DNA of 64,000 nt from Neisseriaceae bacterium (GTDB taxonomy: Bacteria; Pseudomonadota; Gammaproteobacteria; Burkholderiales; Neisseriaceae), in contig JAGOQM010000001.1 in NCBI GenBank assembly GCA_017991555.1, forward strand, positions 124,001 through 188,000, given 5' to 3'. Made by a program: the position numbers and the translations under genes. Shown one piece after another: positions 1 to 7,726 of the stretch; within the stretch, counting starts at the first letter, position 1; each line of letters starts with the position of its first letter. Below the pieces are notes generated by a model, which saw only the letters and a list, made by a program, of their open reading frames with translations, ran no database searches and was not told the origin of the DNA.

Positions 1-622
1 TAGGTGAAGTACCGTTCCCCTTTTAGCCGCTGAGGCGGTTCGTGCGGGGCCGGGGCTTTAAGGCAAAGTTGTTTGAGTATTTGGCCGCAGGCCCAAATAT
101 GAGTTTTTGCCGCCGGCCACGTGCGGGCCAACGAGGGCACCCGCGTAGCGGGCGGATAAAGTGGGGTGGTTTTTCTTTGCTTCGTTTCTTTTTGACATCA
201 AAAAGAAATGATGGCGCCCTACAGGGCGAAACCCAACGACCAATCAATAGCAATGTTGCCGAAGCATGAATGATTTTGAAATGCTGACTTTGGGTAAATA
301 GGACTTGAATTTGAGCGTTTGTTTCGCCGAGGGCGACGTCATTTCTTTTGCGTGGCCAAAAGAAACGAAGCAAAGAAAAGGCCACCCTGATCCCCGGTCA
401 CTTCGTGACTGCCCTCAGCAGAACCTATTGAGCCAGCGCAGGCAAGAGTGCTCGATCTCCTATAAAAGCGTGGTCGATCGCCACAAGCTTTTTGCCTGCT
501 TCATCTGGCTCAATAGAACCTACTTCGGCGGCTCTACGGGACGGTACTTCACCTAAAGGAGACGCCGTCAGAGAGTCAGCACCAGTGAAATACGTTTTAC
601 AAAACACACCAAACCATGGTTT
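1..622 (+). repeat. Dispersed nested inverted-repeat element, copy 1 (left edge cut by window)
   Basis: The core, 1-555, begins with TAGGTGAAGTACCG (1-14) and ends with its exact reverse complement (542-555). It is the same kind of unit as 24334-24890 and 49115-49671. The right flank runs to an AAACCATGGTTT palindrome at 611-622, the outer boundary also seen in the other copies. Inside each half is a hairpin of the CTTTTTG/CAAAAAG type and a short GGGCG palindrome. Short open frames cross it on both strands, but none has a ribosome site or a recognisable protein, so I treat it as non-coding and non-autonomous. The right flank here (AAAGGAGACG, then ACACACC) resembles the left flank of copy 2, which suggests that the arms can be exchanged. 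Confidence 0.8.
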
Positions 623-708
623 TTCTTTAATAAAGGCTCATTTTAAGTGGTCTCCTATCTGCTCACAGAGTATCCCTGATGCACGGCACCCAACCATCAC
701 CTAACGGC

Positions 709-740
709 AAAAGGGTGAAGCAATCCGCTTCACCCTTTTG
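709..740 (-). terminator. Intrinsic terminator, bidirectional shape
   Basis: A perfect 13-bp stem (709-721 with 727-739) has a 5-nt loop and A/T tracts on both sides. It lies just beyond the stop of the ABC ATPase gene at 775 and should end the minus-strand ABC transporter operon. Confidence 0.85.
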
Positions 741-774
741 TTTGATGCCTTAGTGGAGGGCCAGTTAAGCCTGG

Positions 775-1569
775 TTAGCCCAGCAGCAAGGCGTCGTCGC
801 TAATGGTTTCGCCACGGGTTTGCTCAAATAAAGCCAATAGGTCGGGCACGTCCATTTTGGCGCGTTCTTCGCCCGCCACGTTCAATACCACCTTGCCCTG
901 ATGCAGCATGACGGTACGGGTGCCGTAATCCAAGGCTTGGCGCATCGAGTGGGTGACCATCATGGCGGTGAGCTGATTTTCTTTGATGATCTGGTCGGTT
1001 AAGCTCAGGACGAAGGCCGCAGTTTTAGGGTCTAGGGCCGCAGTGTGCTCGTCCAGTAACAGGATTTGTGACGGTTGCAGCGAGGCCATCAGCAGGCTGA
1101 CTGCCTGACGTTGGCCGCCCGAAAGCAGGCCCATGCGGTCACTGAGGCGGTTTTCTAGGCCTAGGTTTAACAGCGCGAGTTTGTCACGAAACAGGGCGCG
1201 GCTGTGCTTGTTTAAAGCCGGTGTCAGGCCGCGTTTGCCGCCTCGCTTGTGCGCCAAGGCTAGGTTTTCTTCGATGCTTAAGGCTTCGCAGGTGCCGGCC
1301 ATAGGGTCTTGGAACACGCGCGCCACCAGCTTGGCGCGTTTGTGTGCCGGTAGCTTGGTGACGTCCTGGCCGTTGAGGCTGATTTTGCCCGAGTCGACGA
1401 TGATGTCGCCGCTGATGGCGTTTAACAGCGTGGATTTACCCGCGCCGTTGCTGCCAATGACGGTGACAAACTCACCCTGTTCAATATTGAGGGTCATGCC
1501 TTTTAACGCTGGGTTCTCGATTGGGGTGCCAGGGTTAAAGGTGATTTTTAAATCTTGCGCGTACATCAT
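775..1569 (-). CDS. ABC transporter ATP-binding protein
   Basis: This is the ATPase subunit of a three-gene importer, last in the operon and 5 nt after the permease. Walker A GSNGAGKST lies at residues 39-47, the Q-loop near residue 87, the signature LLSGGQRQ at about 149-156, and Walker B ILLLDE shortly after, followed by a switch histidine in MMVTHSM. The 264-aa length is normal for a single-domain ATPase. Together with a BPD_transp_2-type permease and a COG2984-type binding lipoprotein it matches the family sometimes annotated as a tryptophan/tyrosine ABC importer. The substrate cannot be read from this subunit. The start has two consecutive ATGs, and either could be used. Confidence 0.9.
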   Translation of the reverse strand: MMYAQDLKITFNPGTPIENPALKGMTLNIEQGEFVTVIGSNGAGKSTLLNAISGDIIVDSGKISLNGQDVTKLPAHKRAKLVARVFQDPMAGTCEALSIEENLALAHKRGGKRGLTPALNKHSRALFRDKLALLNLGLENRLSDRMGLLSGGQRQAVSLLMASLQPSQILLLDEHTAALDPKTAAFVLSLTDQIIKENQLTAMMVTHSMRQALDYGTRTVMLHQGKVVLNVAGEERAKMDVPDLLALFEQTRGETISDDALLLG

Positions 1570-1574
1570 AGGGC

Positions 1575-2486
1575 TTATCCTTTTCTGGCAAACAGTTTGT
1601 GCTTGGCCTGTGGCAATACCAGTGCCAAAACCACGAGGATGGCGGTAATGAGATTCAAGTCCTGTGCGCCAAAGCCAAAGTCTTGCAGCATGCTGCTGTT
1701 CAACGCCACCGCAATGAAGAGGCGATACAGTAGTGCGCCCACAATCACTGCAAGCGTCATCCAGAAAATGCGCTTGGCGGGGATGAGGGTTTCTCCAATA
1801 ATCACCGCAGCAAGGCCGATCACAATGGTACCCACGCCAATGGAAATGTCGGCACCGCCTTGGGTTTGGACAAACAGGGCGCCGCCCAGAGCGATGAGGC
1901 CGTTGGACACGGCCATGCCCAACACCACCATTTTGCCAGTGGCCACGCCTTGGGCGCGGGCCATGCGGCTATTGGCGCCGGTAGCGCGTAAAGAGAGGCC
2001 GGTTTGGGTCGAGAAAAATGCGTCTAGGGCCAGCTTGGCCACCACCACGAACCCTAAAATCATCAGCGGCTGTAGCCACCATTGATTACTGAAGTCGCTG
2101 GCTAAAAAGGGCGTAAACACCGTGTCTGCACCAATCAACGGCAGGTTGGGGGCGCCCATGATGCGTAAGTTAATGGAGTACAGGGCGATCATCACCAAGA
2201 TGCTGGCTAAGAGCTGCATGATTTTTAGCGACACGTGCAGCCAGGCGGTGATCATGCCGGCGCCAGCGCCGGCCAACATGCCCAGACCAGTGGCCAACCA
2301 AGGGTTCATGCCGCTGCTTAAACAAACGGCACAGACGGCGCCGCCTAAAGGGAAGCTACCGTCTGAAGTTAGGTCGGGAAAATCGAGAATGCGAAACGAG
2401 ATCAGGACGCCGAGCGAAACCAGCGCGTAAATCAGGCCAATTTCGAGGGCCCCAAATAAAGCTATGGAAGACATAAATACTTTCAC
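1575..2486 (-). CDS. ABC transporter permease (BPD_transp_2-like)
   Basis: This is a 303-aa integral membrane permease with about eight to nine hydrophobic segments. Its N-terminus (LFGALEIGLIYALVSLGVLI) and the DFPDLTSDGSFPLGGAV stretch are typical of the COG4120 permeases that pair with COG2984 binding proteins. It sits between the binding protein (44 nt upstream) and the ATPase (5 nt downstream), so the three are co-transcribed on the minus strand. It forms the inner-membrane channel of the importer. Family membership is clear. The substrate, probably an aromatic amino acid or a related compound, is an inference from the family only. Confidence 0.9.
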   Translation of the reverse strand: MKVFMSSIALFGALEIGLIYALVSLGVLISFRILDFPDLTSDGSFPLGGAVCAVCLSSGMNPWLATGLGMLAGAGAGMITAWLHVSLKIMQLLASILVMIALYSINLRIMGAPNLPLIGADTVFTPFLASDFSNQWWLQPLMILGFVVVAKLALDAFFSTQTGLSLRATGANSRMARAQGVATGKMVVLGMAVSNGLIALGGALFVQTQGGADISIGVGTIVIGLAAVIIGETLIPAKRIFWMTLAVIVGALLYRLFIAVALNSSMLQDFGFGAQDLNLITAILVVLALVLPQAKHKLFARKG

Positions 2487-2529
2487 AAACGCCCAGCGCC
2501 GCTGGTGGCGGCGCTGGGATTAACAGGGT

Positions 2530-3543
2530 TTATTCAATCACTTCTTTGGCGCTTTGCAAAATGGCTTCCGGAATGGTCACGCCCATCAAGGCCGCCGATT
2601 TTTTATTTAAAATCAGGTCGAAAGAGGCCATTTTCTCGGGGGCAATGGCACCTGCCGATTCACCATTTAAAATGCGCACCACGATTTTGCCCGTTTGGCG
2701 GCCCATGTCGTAGTAGTTCGCCCCTAGGGCGGCCACGGCACCGCGCTTGGCGCTGTCTGGGTCAGAGGCGATCAGTGGCAGTTTGTTTTCTAGGCCTACT
2801 TTGTACAACGATTCATAGGCCGACACCACGTTGTTGTCGGTGGTGCTGTAAATCACATCCACTTTACCCAATAGGCTACGGGCGGCGGTGGCTACGTCGG
2901 CGGTCCGTTGTGCTGGGGCACCGATGGCGCCAATGCCGTCTTTGGCTAAAGTGGTTTTTAGCTGATCAAAAATAATGGTCGAGTTGACTTCGCCTGGGCT
3001 GTACACAAAACCAATGTTTTTAACCGTCGGAATGAGGGCCTTAATCAAGTCGATTTGCGGCTCTAAAGGCAGGGCATCGGAGACGCCGGTCACGTTGGTG
3101 CCGCTGGCTTCCCAGCTTGGGGTTAGCTTGGCGGCTACAGGGTCGGTTACGGCGGCGAACACCAGTGGGATGTCGCGGGTAGAGGCGGCCACGGCTTGGG
3201 CGCTAGGGGTGCCAATGGCGACGATGGCGGCCGATTTGTCGCCGATGAATTTCTTCGCGATCTGGCCTGCGGTGGCGGTATTGCCTTGTGCGCTTTGGAA
3301 CACCACCTTAATGTTTTGGCCCTGAATAAAGCCGGCCTCTTTTAGCTCATCTTCCACCCCTACGCGTACCGCATCGAGAGCAGGATGTTCAACAATGGCG
3401 GTAATGGCCACCTGTTTGACGTCGGTACTGGCGGTGCTGGGCGTGGCTGGGTTGGCTTCCTGGTCTTGTGAATCGGCAGTTTTGCTGCAACCCACCACCA
3501 GTAAAAGTGCCGCCAAAGGGGCGGCTAAGCGCAATTTATTCAT
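2530..3543 (-). CDS. ABC transporter substrate-binding lipoprotein
   Basis: This is a 337-aa periplasmic binding protein of the COG2984/PF04392 type. The N-terminus has a basic start, a hydrophobic core and a lipobox ending at Cys19 (LVVGC), so it should be anchored to a membrane as a lipoprotein. Two Rossmann-like lobes follow, with motifs such as AIVAIGTPSAQAVAA and NIGFVYSPGEVNS typical of the family. It is first gene of the operon with the permease and ATPase. A purine-rich AAGGAT lies upstream of the ATG. Streptococcal TrpX belongs to this family and binds tryptophan or tyrosine, but ligand-contact residues were not checked here. Confidence 0.9.
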   Translation of the reverse strand: MNKLRLAAPLAALLLVVGCSKTADSQDQEANPATPSTASTDVKQVAITAIVEHPALDAVRVGVEDELKEAGFIQGQNIKVVFQSAQGNTATAGQIAKKFIGDKSAAIVAIGTPSAQAVAASTRDIPLVFAAVTDPVAAKLTPSWEASGTNVTGVSDALPLEPQIDLIKALIPTVKNIGFVYSPGEVNSTIIFDQLKTTLAKDGIGAIGAPAQRTADVATAARSLLGKVDVIYSTTDNNVVSAYESLYKVGLENKLPLIASDPDSAKRGAVAALGANYYDMGRQTGKIVVRILNGESAGAIAPEKMASFDLILNKKSAALMGVTIPEAILQSAKEVIE

Positions 3544-4020
3544 GGGGTATCCTTAAAAAAAGCGTCATCGCGGTCAACATACCGTAGCGTTGACAATAAG
3601 CCATGATATAGCAGGTGCATTGAAAATGCATGCGGCAGATGTGGCAGCATATTTTAAAAATGAATGAATATTGGCATATTGGTTTATTTTTAGTCAAATA
3701 AAAGACAGTGTTGGCGTATTGTTGCGCCCTGCATGCCATGATGCGGTAATCATGTGAGGATGCGCCTAGGCTGGCAAATAACCACTTTATTTAAGGCTGT
3801 TTTTAGCAAGTGATTGCTTTTTAGGCGCTTTCTGTTTTTTAAGTGTGGTTTTTTTGGTGGCCAAGCGCATGGCATTGGCGCGTAATGTGTATGCGGCGTG
3901 GGCCGCCGCCGTTGTCATGGCGTACGGTTTGACATGGGCGGTAGCGGCCTCTTTAAAAGCCGGTGACGAATGAAATTAATCTGCACGTTTGAGTGGTTAC
4001 CAGTACAATATGCGCCAAGG
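3544..4020. other. Intergenic stretch without a convincing gene
   Basis: This region lies between the divergent ABC operon and the NCS2 permease. It is AT-richer than its surroundings and should hold promoters in both directions. Short frames exist, but none has a start site plus protein-like composition. I see no mobile-element end or RNA gene in this part; the structured leader begins at about 4022. Confidence 0.6.
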
Positions 4021-4021
4021 A

Positions 4022-4084
4022 AAAACAGTCGCTTAAGCATTTAATTCGGATTGCCTATGGGGTTGGCGTTTAAGCCACTGTTTT
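4022..4084 (+). promoter_or_regulatory. Structured 5' leader of the NCS2 permease, riboswitch candidate
   Basis: Bases 4022-4038 pair with 4068-4084 to give a 17-bp stem with a single internal C/C mismatch and one G-T pair. The 29-nt loop (4039-4067) contains GGATTGCCTATGGGG. A second hairpin with a TGCCGT/ACGGCA stem lies at about 4098-4117, before the weak ribosome site. No U-tract follows, so control, if any, would act at translation. A purine-sensing RNA such as the xanthine (NMT1) class is a reasonable hypothesis upstream of a nucleobase permease. I could not verify that class's consensus. Confidence 0.45.
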
Positions 4085-4148
4085 GTCTTCCTTAATTGTG
4101 CCGTTGTGGGGACGGCATCCACTTTTACTCATTTAATAAAGTAGGGTC

Positions 4149-5459
4149 ATGGACGACAAATTGTTATATAACGTGGAAGACAAGCCGCCTTTTGGTTTGG
4201 CTTGGCTTTTGGCTGCGCAACACTTATTGGCGGCTTTAGGGGGCATTATTGCCGTGCCTTTGGTAATCGGTGGCGTGTTAAAGTTGCCGACGGAACAAAC
4301 GGTGGCGTTGGTTAACGCCGCTCTGTTGGTGTCTGGCGTGGTGACGATCATTCAGTGTCGTGGCATCGGGCCGATCGGGATTCGGTTGCCTTGCGTGATG
4401 GGCACCAGCTTTACCTTTGTGGCGGCGGCGCTGGCCGTTGGCTTCAGCGAACACGGCGTGGCCGGTATTTTAGGTTCGTCATTGGTGGGCTCGCTGGTGA
4501 TGATCATCGGCAGTTTTTTTATGCCGCAGATTCGCAAGCTGTTCCCGCCGGTGGTGACGGGGACGGTGGTGACCATGATTGGCTTGAGCCTAGTGCCGGT
4601 TGCCGTTGACTGGTTTGCCGGTGGACAGGTGGGTGACGCTCAGTACGCTTCGCCTGAAAACTTGGCCATGGCCAGCTTTGTGTTGGTGATGGTGTTGATT
4701 CTGGTGCAGTGGGGCAAGGGCATTTTTTCTGCCGCGGCCATTGTGATTGGCATGATGGTGGGCTATGTCGCGGCTTTGATTTTGGGCTGGGTGAACTTTG
4801 ACCAAATGCATCAGGCGGCTTGGTTTGCCGTACCGCAACCGCTGCATTTTGGCCTGTCGTTTCCGATTTCCGGCATCATCGGCATGAGCATTGCTTACCT
4901 GGTGACCATTGTGGAATCCAGCGGTAACTTCTTGGCCCTAGGCGCCGCGACCGGCACCAAAATTACCGGCAAGCACATGAAGGGCGGCATTTTGTGTGAC
5001 GGTTTGGGTTCGGCCTTGGCGGCGGTGATGTCGACAACGCCATTTTCATCGTTTGCCCAAAACATTGGCGTGATCTCTTTGACCGGCGTGGCCAGCCGTT
5101 TTGTGGTGGCGATGACGGGCGTATTGCTGGTGTTGGCCGGATTGTTCCCAGTGTTTGGCGCGATGATTGTGTCGATCCCTCTGCCGGTATTGGGGGGCGC
5201 TGGCCTGATGATGTTTGCCATGATCATCACCGCCGGCATTCAAATGCTGGACAAGGTTGAACGCAGCAAGCGTAATGGTTTGATTATTGCCGTGTCGATT
5301 GGCTGTGGCCTGGCAGTGACCACACGTCCTGAAATTTTGAGCCAGTTGCCTAGCTTCTTTAGAGAAGTGTTGGGTTCAGGCATTACCGTGGGTTCATTGC
5401 TGGCCTTGATTTTAAACCTGATATTGCCAGGTCGTACGGTGATGGCAGACGACGAATAA
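4149..5459 (+). CDS. NCS2-family nucleobase:cation symporter (xanthine/urate/uracil permease)
   Basis: This is a 436-aa inner-membrane transporter with about 12-14 hydrophobic segments. Family landmarks are the N-terminal QHLLAALGGIIAVPLVIGG and the conserved central stretch SSGNFLALGAATG, followed by LCDGLGSALAAVMSTTPFSS and FAQNIGVISLTGVASR, as in XanQ/UacT-type carriers. It imports a purine or pyrimidine base with a cation. The sequence looks closer to xanthine/urate carriers than to UraA, but I cannot fix the substrate. The ATG is preceded by only a weak GTAGGG ribosome site and a structured leader, so translation may be regulated. It ends at a strong terminator and has no co-transcribed metabolic gene. 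Confidence 0.9.
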   Translation: MDDKLLYNVEDKPPFGLAWLLAAQHLLAALGGIIAVPLVIGGVLKLPTEQTVALVNAALLVSGVVTIIQCRGIGPIGIRLPCVMGTSFTFVAAALAVGFSEHGVAGILGSSLVGSLVMIIGSFFMPQIRKLFPPVVTGTVVTMIGLSLVPVAVDWFAGGQVGDAQYASPENLAMASFVLVMVLILVQWGKGIFSAAAIVIGMMVGYVAALILGWVNFDQMHQAAWFAVPQPLHFGLSFPISGIIGMSIAYLVTIVESSGNFLALGAATGTKITGKHMKGGILCDGLGSALAAVMSTTPFSSFAQNIGVISLTGVASRFVVAMTGVLLVLAGLFPVFGAMIVSIPLPVLGGAGLMMFAMIITAGIQMLDKVERSKRNGLIIAVSIGCGLAVTTRPEILSQLPSFFREVLGSGITVGSLLALILNLILPGRTVMADDE

Positions 5460-5554
5460 AGGCGGGCGTGAGGGATTTGTTTTAAAGCCAATGGGATGGG
5501 CGGCATGAACCCCTTGGCTGGTTTGTTAACCTCAACCCTCAACCCAGTATGAAT

Positions 5555-5590
5555 AGCCATGACGGTCATTGCGGTCGTCATGGCTTTTTT
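5555..5590 (+). terminator. Intrinsic terminator after NCS2 permease
   Basis: AGCCATGACG (5555-5564) pairs with CGTCATGGCT (5576-5585), and a run of T follows immediately. It lies about 95 nt after the permease stop. Confidence 0.85.
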
Positions 5591-5734
5591 GCTTTTGGTG
5601 ACCTAAGCCATGAGGTGCGCTGAGCGTGAGATGCCTGCCGGTGGATTGGGTTTTTCCGCGGTGGTCGGGGCACTTATGGTAATATTTTAATAGGCATCGA
5701 TCATTGGTGCGTCCATAGACGCAAAGGAGGCAGC

Positions 5735-6013
5735 ATGTTGAAGATTCTTATTTTGGTTTTAGTGGTGATGCTGGTGTTTAAGGTTGCCCAGATTGCCATG
5801 AGAACGATGGGTTCACCCAAGTCGACACCACAGTCACGGTCGCCACGGCCGGTTAACGACGACTTTGACCCAGCTGAGCCGGAAGTCTTGCTGCCAGAGC
5901 AGGAGGCGACATCGACACAGAGCTATTGGCAAAAGAAGCTTAAAGATGCTTATCGGCAAGGCTATAAGGATGGTCTAGACGATGGTAAAGGCCAAAGCGA
6001 CGGCAAGCTTTAG
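5735..6013 (+). CDS. Small single-pass membrane protein, unknown function
   Basis: This is a 92-aa protein I do not recognise. Residues 2-20 form one strongly hydrophobic segment (KILILVLVVMLVFKVAQI). A Ser/Pro-rich linker, an acidic stretch (DDFDPAEPEVLLPEQEA) and a short charged tail with aromatic residues (SYWQKKLKDAYRQGYKDG) follow. A consensus AAAGGAGG ribosome site stands 7-8 nt before the ATG. An AT-rich TAATATTTTAAT stretch upstream could be the promoter. It has its own terminator, so it is a monocistronic gene. The tail is probably cytoplasmic. Confidence 0.7.
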   Translation: MLKILILVLVVMLVFKVAQIAMRTMGSPKSTPQSRSPRPVNDDFDPAEPEVLLPEQEATSTQSYWQKKLKDAYRQGYKDGLDDGKGQSDGKL

Positions 6014-6046
6014 CTTATAGGGCATGTGTTTTGGTCATCCGTGTTC

Positions 6047-6084
6047 AAAAAACCGCGTTCATCATAAATGGGCGCGGTTTTTTT
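6047..6084 (+). terminator. Intrinsic terminator
   Basis: AAAACCGCG (6049-6057) pairs with CGCGGTTTT (6073-6081) and is followed by T residues. It separates the small membrane protein from the convergent oxidoreductase gene and may act in both directions. Confidence 0.8.
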
Positions 6085-6098
6085 ATGGCGTCGCTGGC

Positions 6099-7112
6099 TT
6101 AAACGGTAATCACGAGTTTACCGATGGTTTGGTTGCTTTCTAATAAGTGATGCGCATCCCTGAGGTTCGCTGCATTAAGCCCTTGTAGCTGCTGATTGAG
6201 GGTGGTTTTAAGGCTGCCGTCGTCAACCCAGTCAGCAACCTGTTGCAGCAGGCAATGTTGCTCTATGCGGTCTGGCGTTTGGAACAGGGCACGGGTAAAC
6301 ATAAACTCCCAGCTAAAGCTGACGCTTTTGCTTTTAAGCAGGTTCATGTCCAGCGGTGCTTCGCTGTCGACGATGCAGCAAACATGGCCTTGTGGCGCAA
6401 TGCTGGCGACGATGTTGTCCCAGTGTGGGTCAGGTAGGTGCAGGCACAAAATATAGCGTACAGAAGCCAGACCGAGCTTAGCCAGCTGAGGCGCAAACGG
6501 CTGGTGGTGGTCGACGATGTGGTCGCAGCCGTTGGCCAAGGCCCAGTCGCTGCTTTGAGGGCGCGAAGCGGTGCCGATCACGGTCAGGCCGGCTTTCTTG
6601 GCCAGCTGGCTGGCAATCGAACCCACACCGCCGGCGGCGTTGATGATGAGGAGGCTGTCGCCGCTGTTTTCTTCTGGGTCGAGGCTGATGGCCATGCGCT
6701 CAAATAAAGACTCCCAGGCGGTGATGCTGGTCAGTGGCAAGGCTGCGGCTTCGGTAAAACTCAGTGTTTTAGGCTTGTGGGCCACAATGGCTTCTTCCAC
6801 CAGTTGGTATTCAGCGTAACAGCCGGGGCGGTCGATGCTGCCGGCGTAATACACCTCATCGCCTGGTTGAAACAAGGTGACCTGATCGCCGACGGCGGTG
6901 ACCACACCAGCGGCGTCCCAGCCCAGAAGCTTGGCTTCGGTTTCCACTTTGTCTTTAGGGGCGCGTACTTTGGTGTCAACGGGGTTCACCGAAATGGCTT
7001 TGATCTGCACCAATAGGTCATGACCTTGCGGCTGAGGTTGGTCGATGACCACGTCGACGAGGCTGTCTGGGTCGGTAATGGGTAAGTAGCGAAACAGGCC
7101 GATGGCGTTCAT
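6099..7112 (-). CDS. MDR-superfamily zinc-type alcohol dehydrogenase / quinone oxidoreductase
   Basis: This is a 337-aa cytoplasmic NAD(P)H-dependent reductase. The N-terminal GroES-like domain contains ISVNPVDTKVR and LGWDAAGVV. The Rossmann domain carries INAAGGVGSIASQLAK at about residues 157-172. Despite the usual family name it lacks the structural-zinc cysteine cluster, as expected for quinone-reductase-like members (TIGR02817 type). It is transcribed divergently from an HxlR regulator 177 bp away, an arrangement common for electrophile- or quinone-responsive pairs. The physiological substrate is unknown. Confidence 0.88.
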   Translation of the reverse strand: MNAIGLFRYLPITDPDSLVDVVIDQPQPQGHDLLVQIKAISVNPVDTKVRAPKDKVETEAKLLGWDAAGVVTAVGDQVTLFQPGDEVYYAGSIDRPGCYAEYQLVEEAIVAHKPKTLSFTEAAALPLTSITAWESLFERMAISLDPEENSGDSLLIINAAGGVGSIASQLAKKAGLTVIGTASRPQSSDWALANGCDHIVDHHQPFAPQLAKLGLASVRYILCLHLPDPHWDNIVASIAPQGHVCCIVDSEAPLDMNLLKSKSVSFSWEFMFTRALFQTPDRIEQHCLLQQVADWVDDGSLKTTLNQQLQGLNAANLRDAHHLLESNQTIGKLVITV

Positions 7113-7181
7113 GGGGGTTCCTTTAAAGGACGTTGGGGTAGACGAATGCCTTCAGTCTAGTGCATATTAAACCAAAAAGTA

Positions 7182-7201
7182 AGTACGGCCATGAATGTAC
7201 T
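7182..7201. promoter_or_regulatory. Candidate operator between oxidoreductase and HxlR gene
   Basis: AGTAC (7182-7186) and GTACT (7197-7201) form an inverted repeat with a 10-bp spacer in the divergent promoter region. HxlR-family repressors are dimeric winged-helix proteins that often bind such repeats next to their own gene. The match is short, so this is only a candidate. Confidence 0.4.
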
Positions 7202-7289
7202 ATAGGGACAAAAAGGATACCATTACGGCTTTAAAAAGGCCTAAATAGGCCATTGCAACCGGGCCATACACACGAACAGAAAGCCGAAG

Positions 7290-7658
7290 ATGAGCACAGA
7301 ACAGCCTTTAAAATCAACAGCAGCGCCTCAACCTTGTCCCGTGGCGATTACTTCTGGCGTCATTGGGGGTAAGTGGAAGGGCGTGGTGCTGTTTCATTTA
7401 TTAACCGACACCCGCCGTTTTAACGAGTTGAAACGCCTGATGCCAGGGGTGACGCAACGGATGTTGACCAAGCAGCTACGAGAGCTGGAGGCGGATGGCG
7501 TAGTGTCCCGCACCGTGTATGCGGTGGTGCCGCCGCGGGTGGAGTATGCGTTGACGCCGTTTGGCCAAACCTTAAGCGACGTGATTATAAGCATGCGGGC
7601 CTGGGGCATCGCGCATGCAGGGCAGCTGCCGCAGCATGAGGCACCAGGGGCCGATTAA
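7290..7658 (+). CDS. HxlR-family transcriptional regulator
   Basis: This is a 122-aa winged-helix protein. The HxlR signature runs GGKWKGVVLFHLL, then RFNELKRLMPGVTQRMLTKQL, then LEADGVVSRTVYAVVPPRVEYALT. A conserved N-terminal Cys-Pro occurs at Cys16; in YodB/HypR-type members the equivalent cysteine senses quinones or disulfide stress. It is divergent from the MDR oxidoreductase and probably represses it. The ATG at 7290 follows GAAGATG-type purines rather than a strong ribosome site. A hairpin terminator follows. Confidence 0.9.
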   Translation: MSTEQPLKSTAAPQPCPVAITSGVIGGKWKGVVLFHLLTDTRRFNELKRLMPGVTQRMLTKQLRELEADGVVSRTVYAVVPPRVEYALTPFGQTLSDVIISMRAWGIAHAGQLPQHEAPGAD

Positions 7659-7678
7659 GCCGACACCAAGACATAAAA

Positions 7679-7701
7679 ACAGCGACCCAAGGGGTCGCTG
7701 T
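7679..7701. terminator. Convergent terminator hairpin
   Basis: ACAGCGACCC (7679-7688) pairs with GGGTCGCTGT (7692-7701) over a 3-nt loop, between the HxlR gene and the oppositely oriented transglycosylase gene. The T-tract on the plus strand is weak. Confidence 0.6.
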
Positions 7702-7726
7702 GCTGTTTGCTGTCTGGCGCTGAGGT

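Noticed and set aside
23..704. Open frames on both strands inside the element at the left edge (and equivalents at 24374-24997 and 49032-49631)
   Set aside because: They recur with the repeat in several frames, lack ribosome sites and are rich in Arg/Lys/Gly from GC-rich repeats. They are by-products of the repeat rather than genes.
3536..3739. 67-codon minus-strand frame upstream of the binding-protein gene
   Set aside because: It overlaps the promoter region, is Cys/Phe-rich without a recognisable signal or domain, and has no ribosome site.
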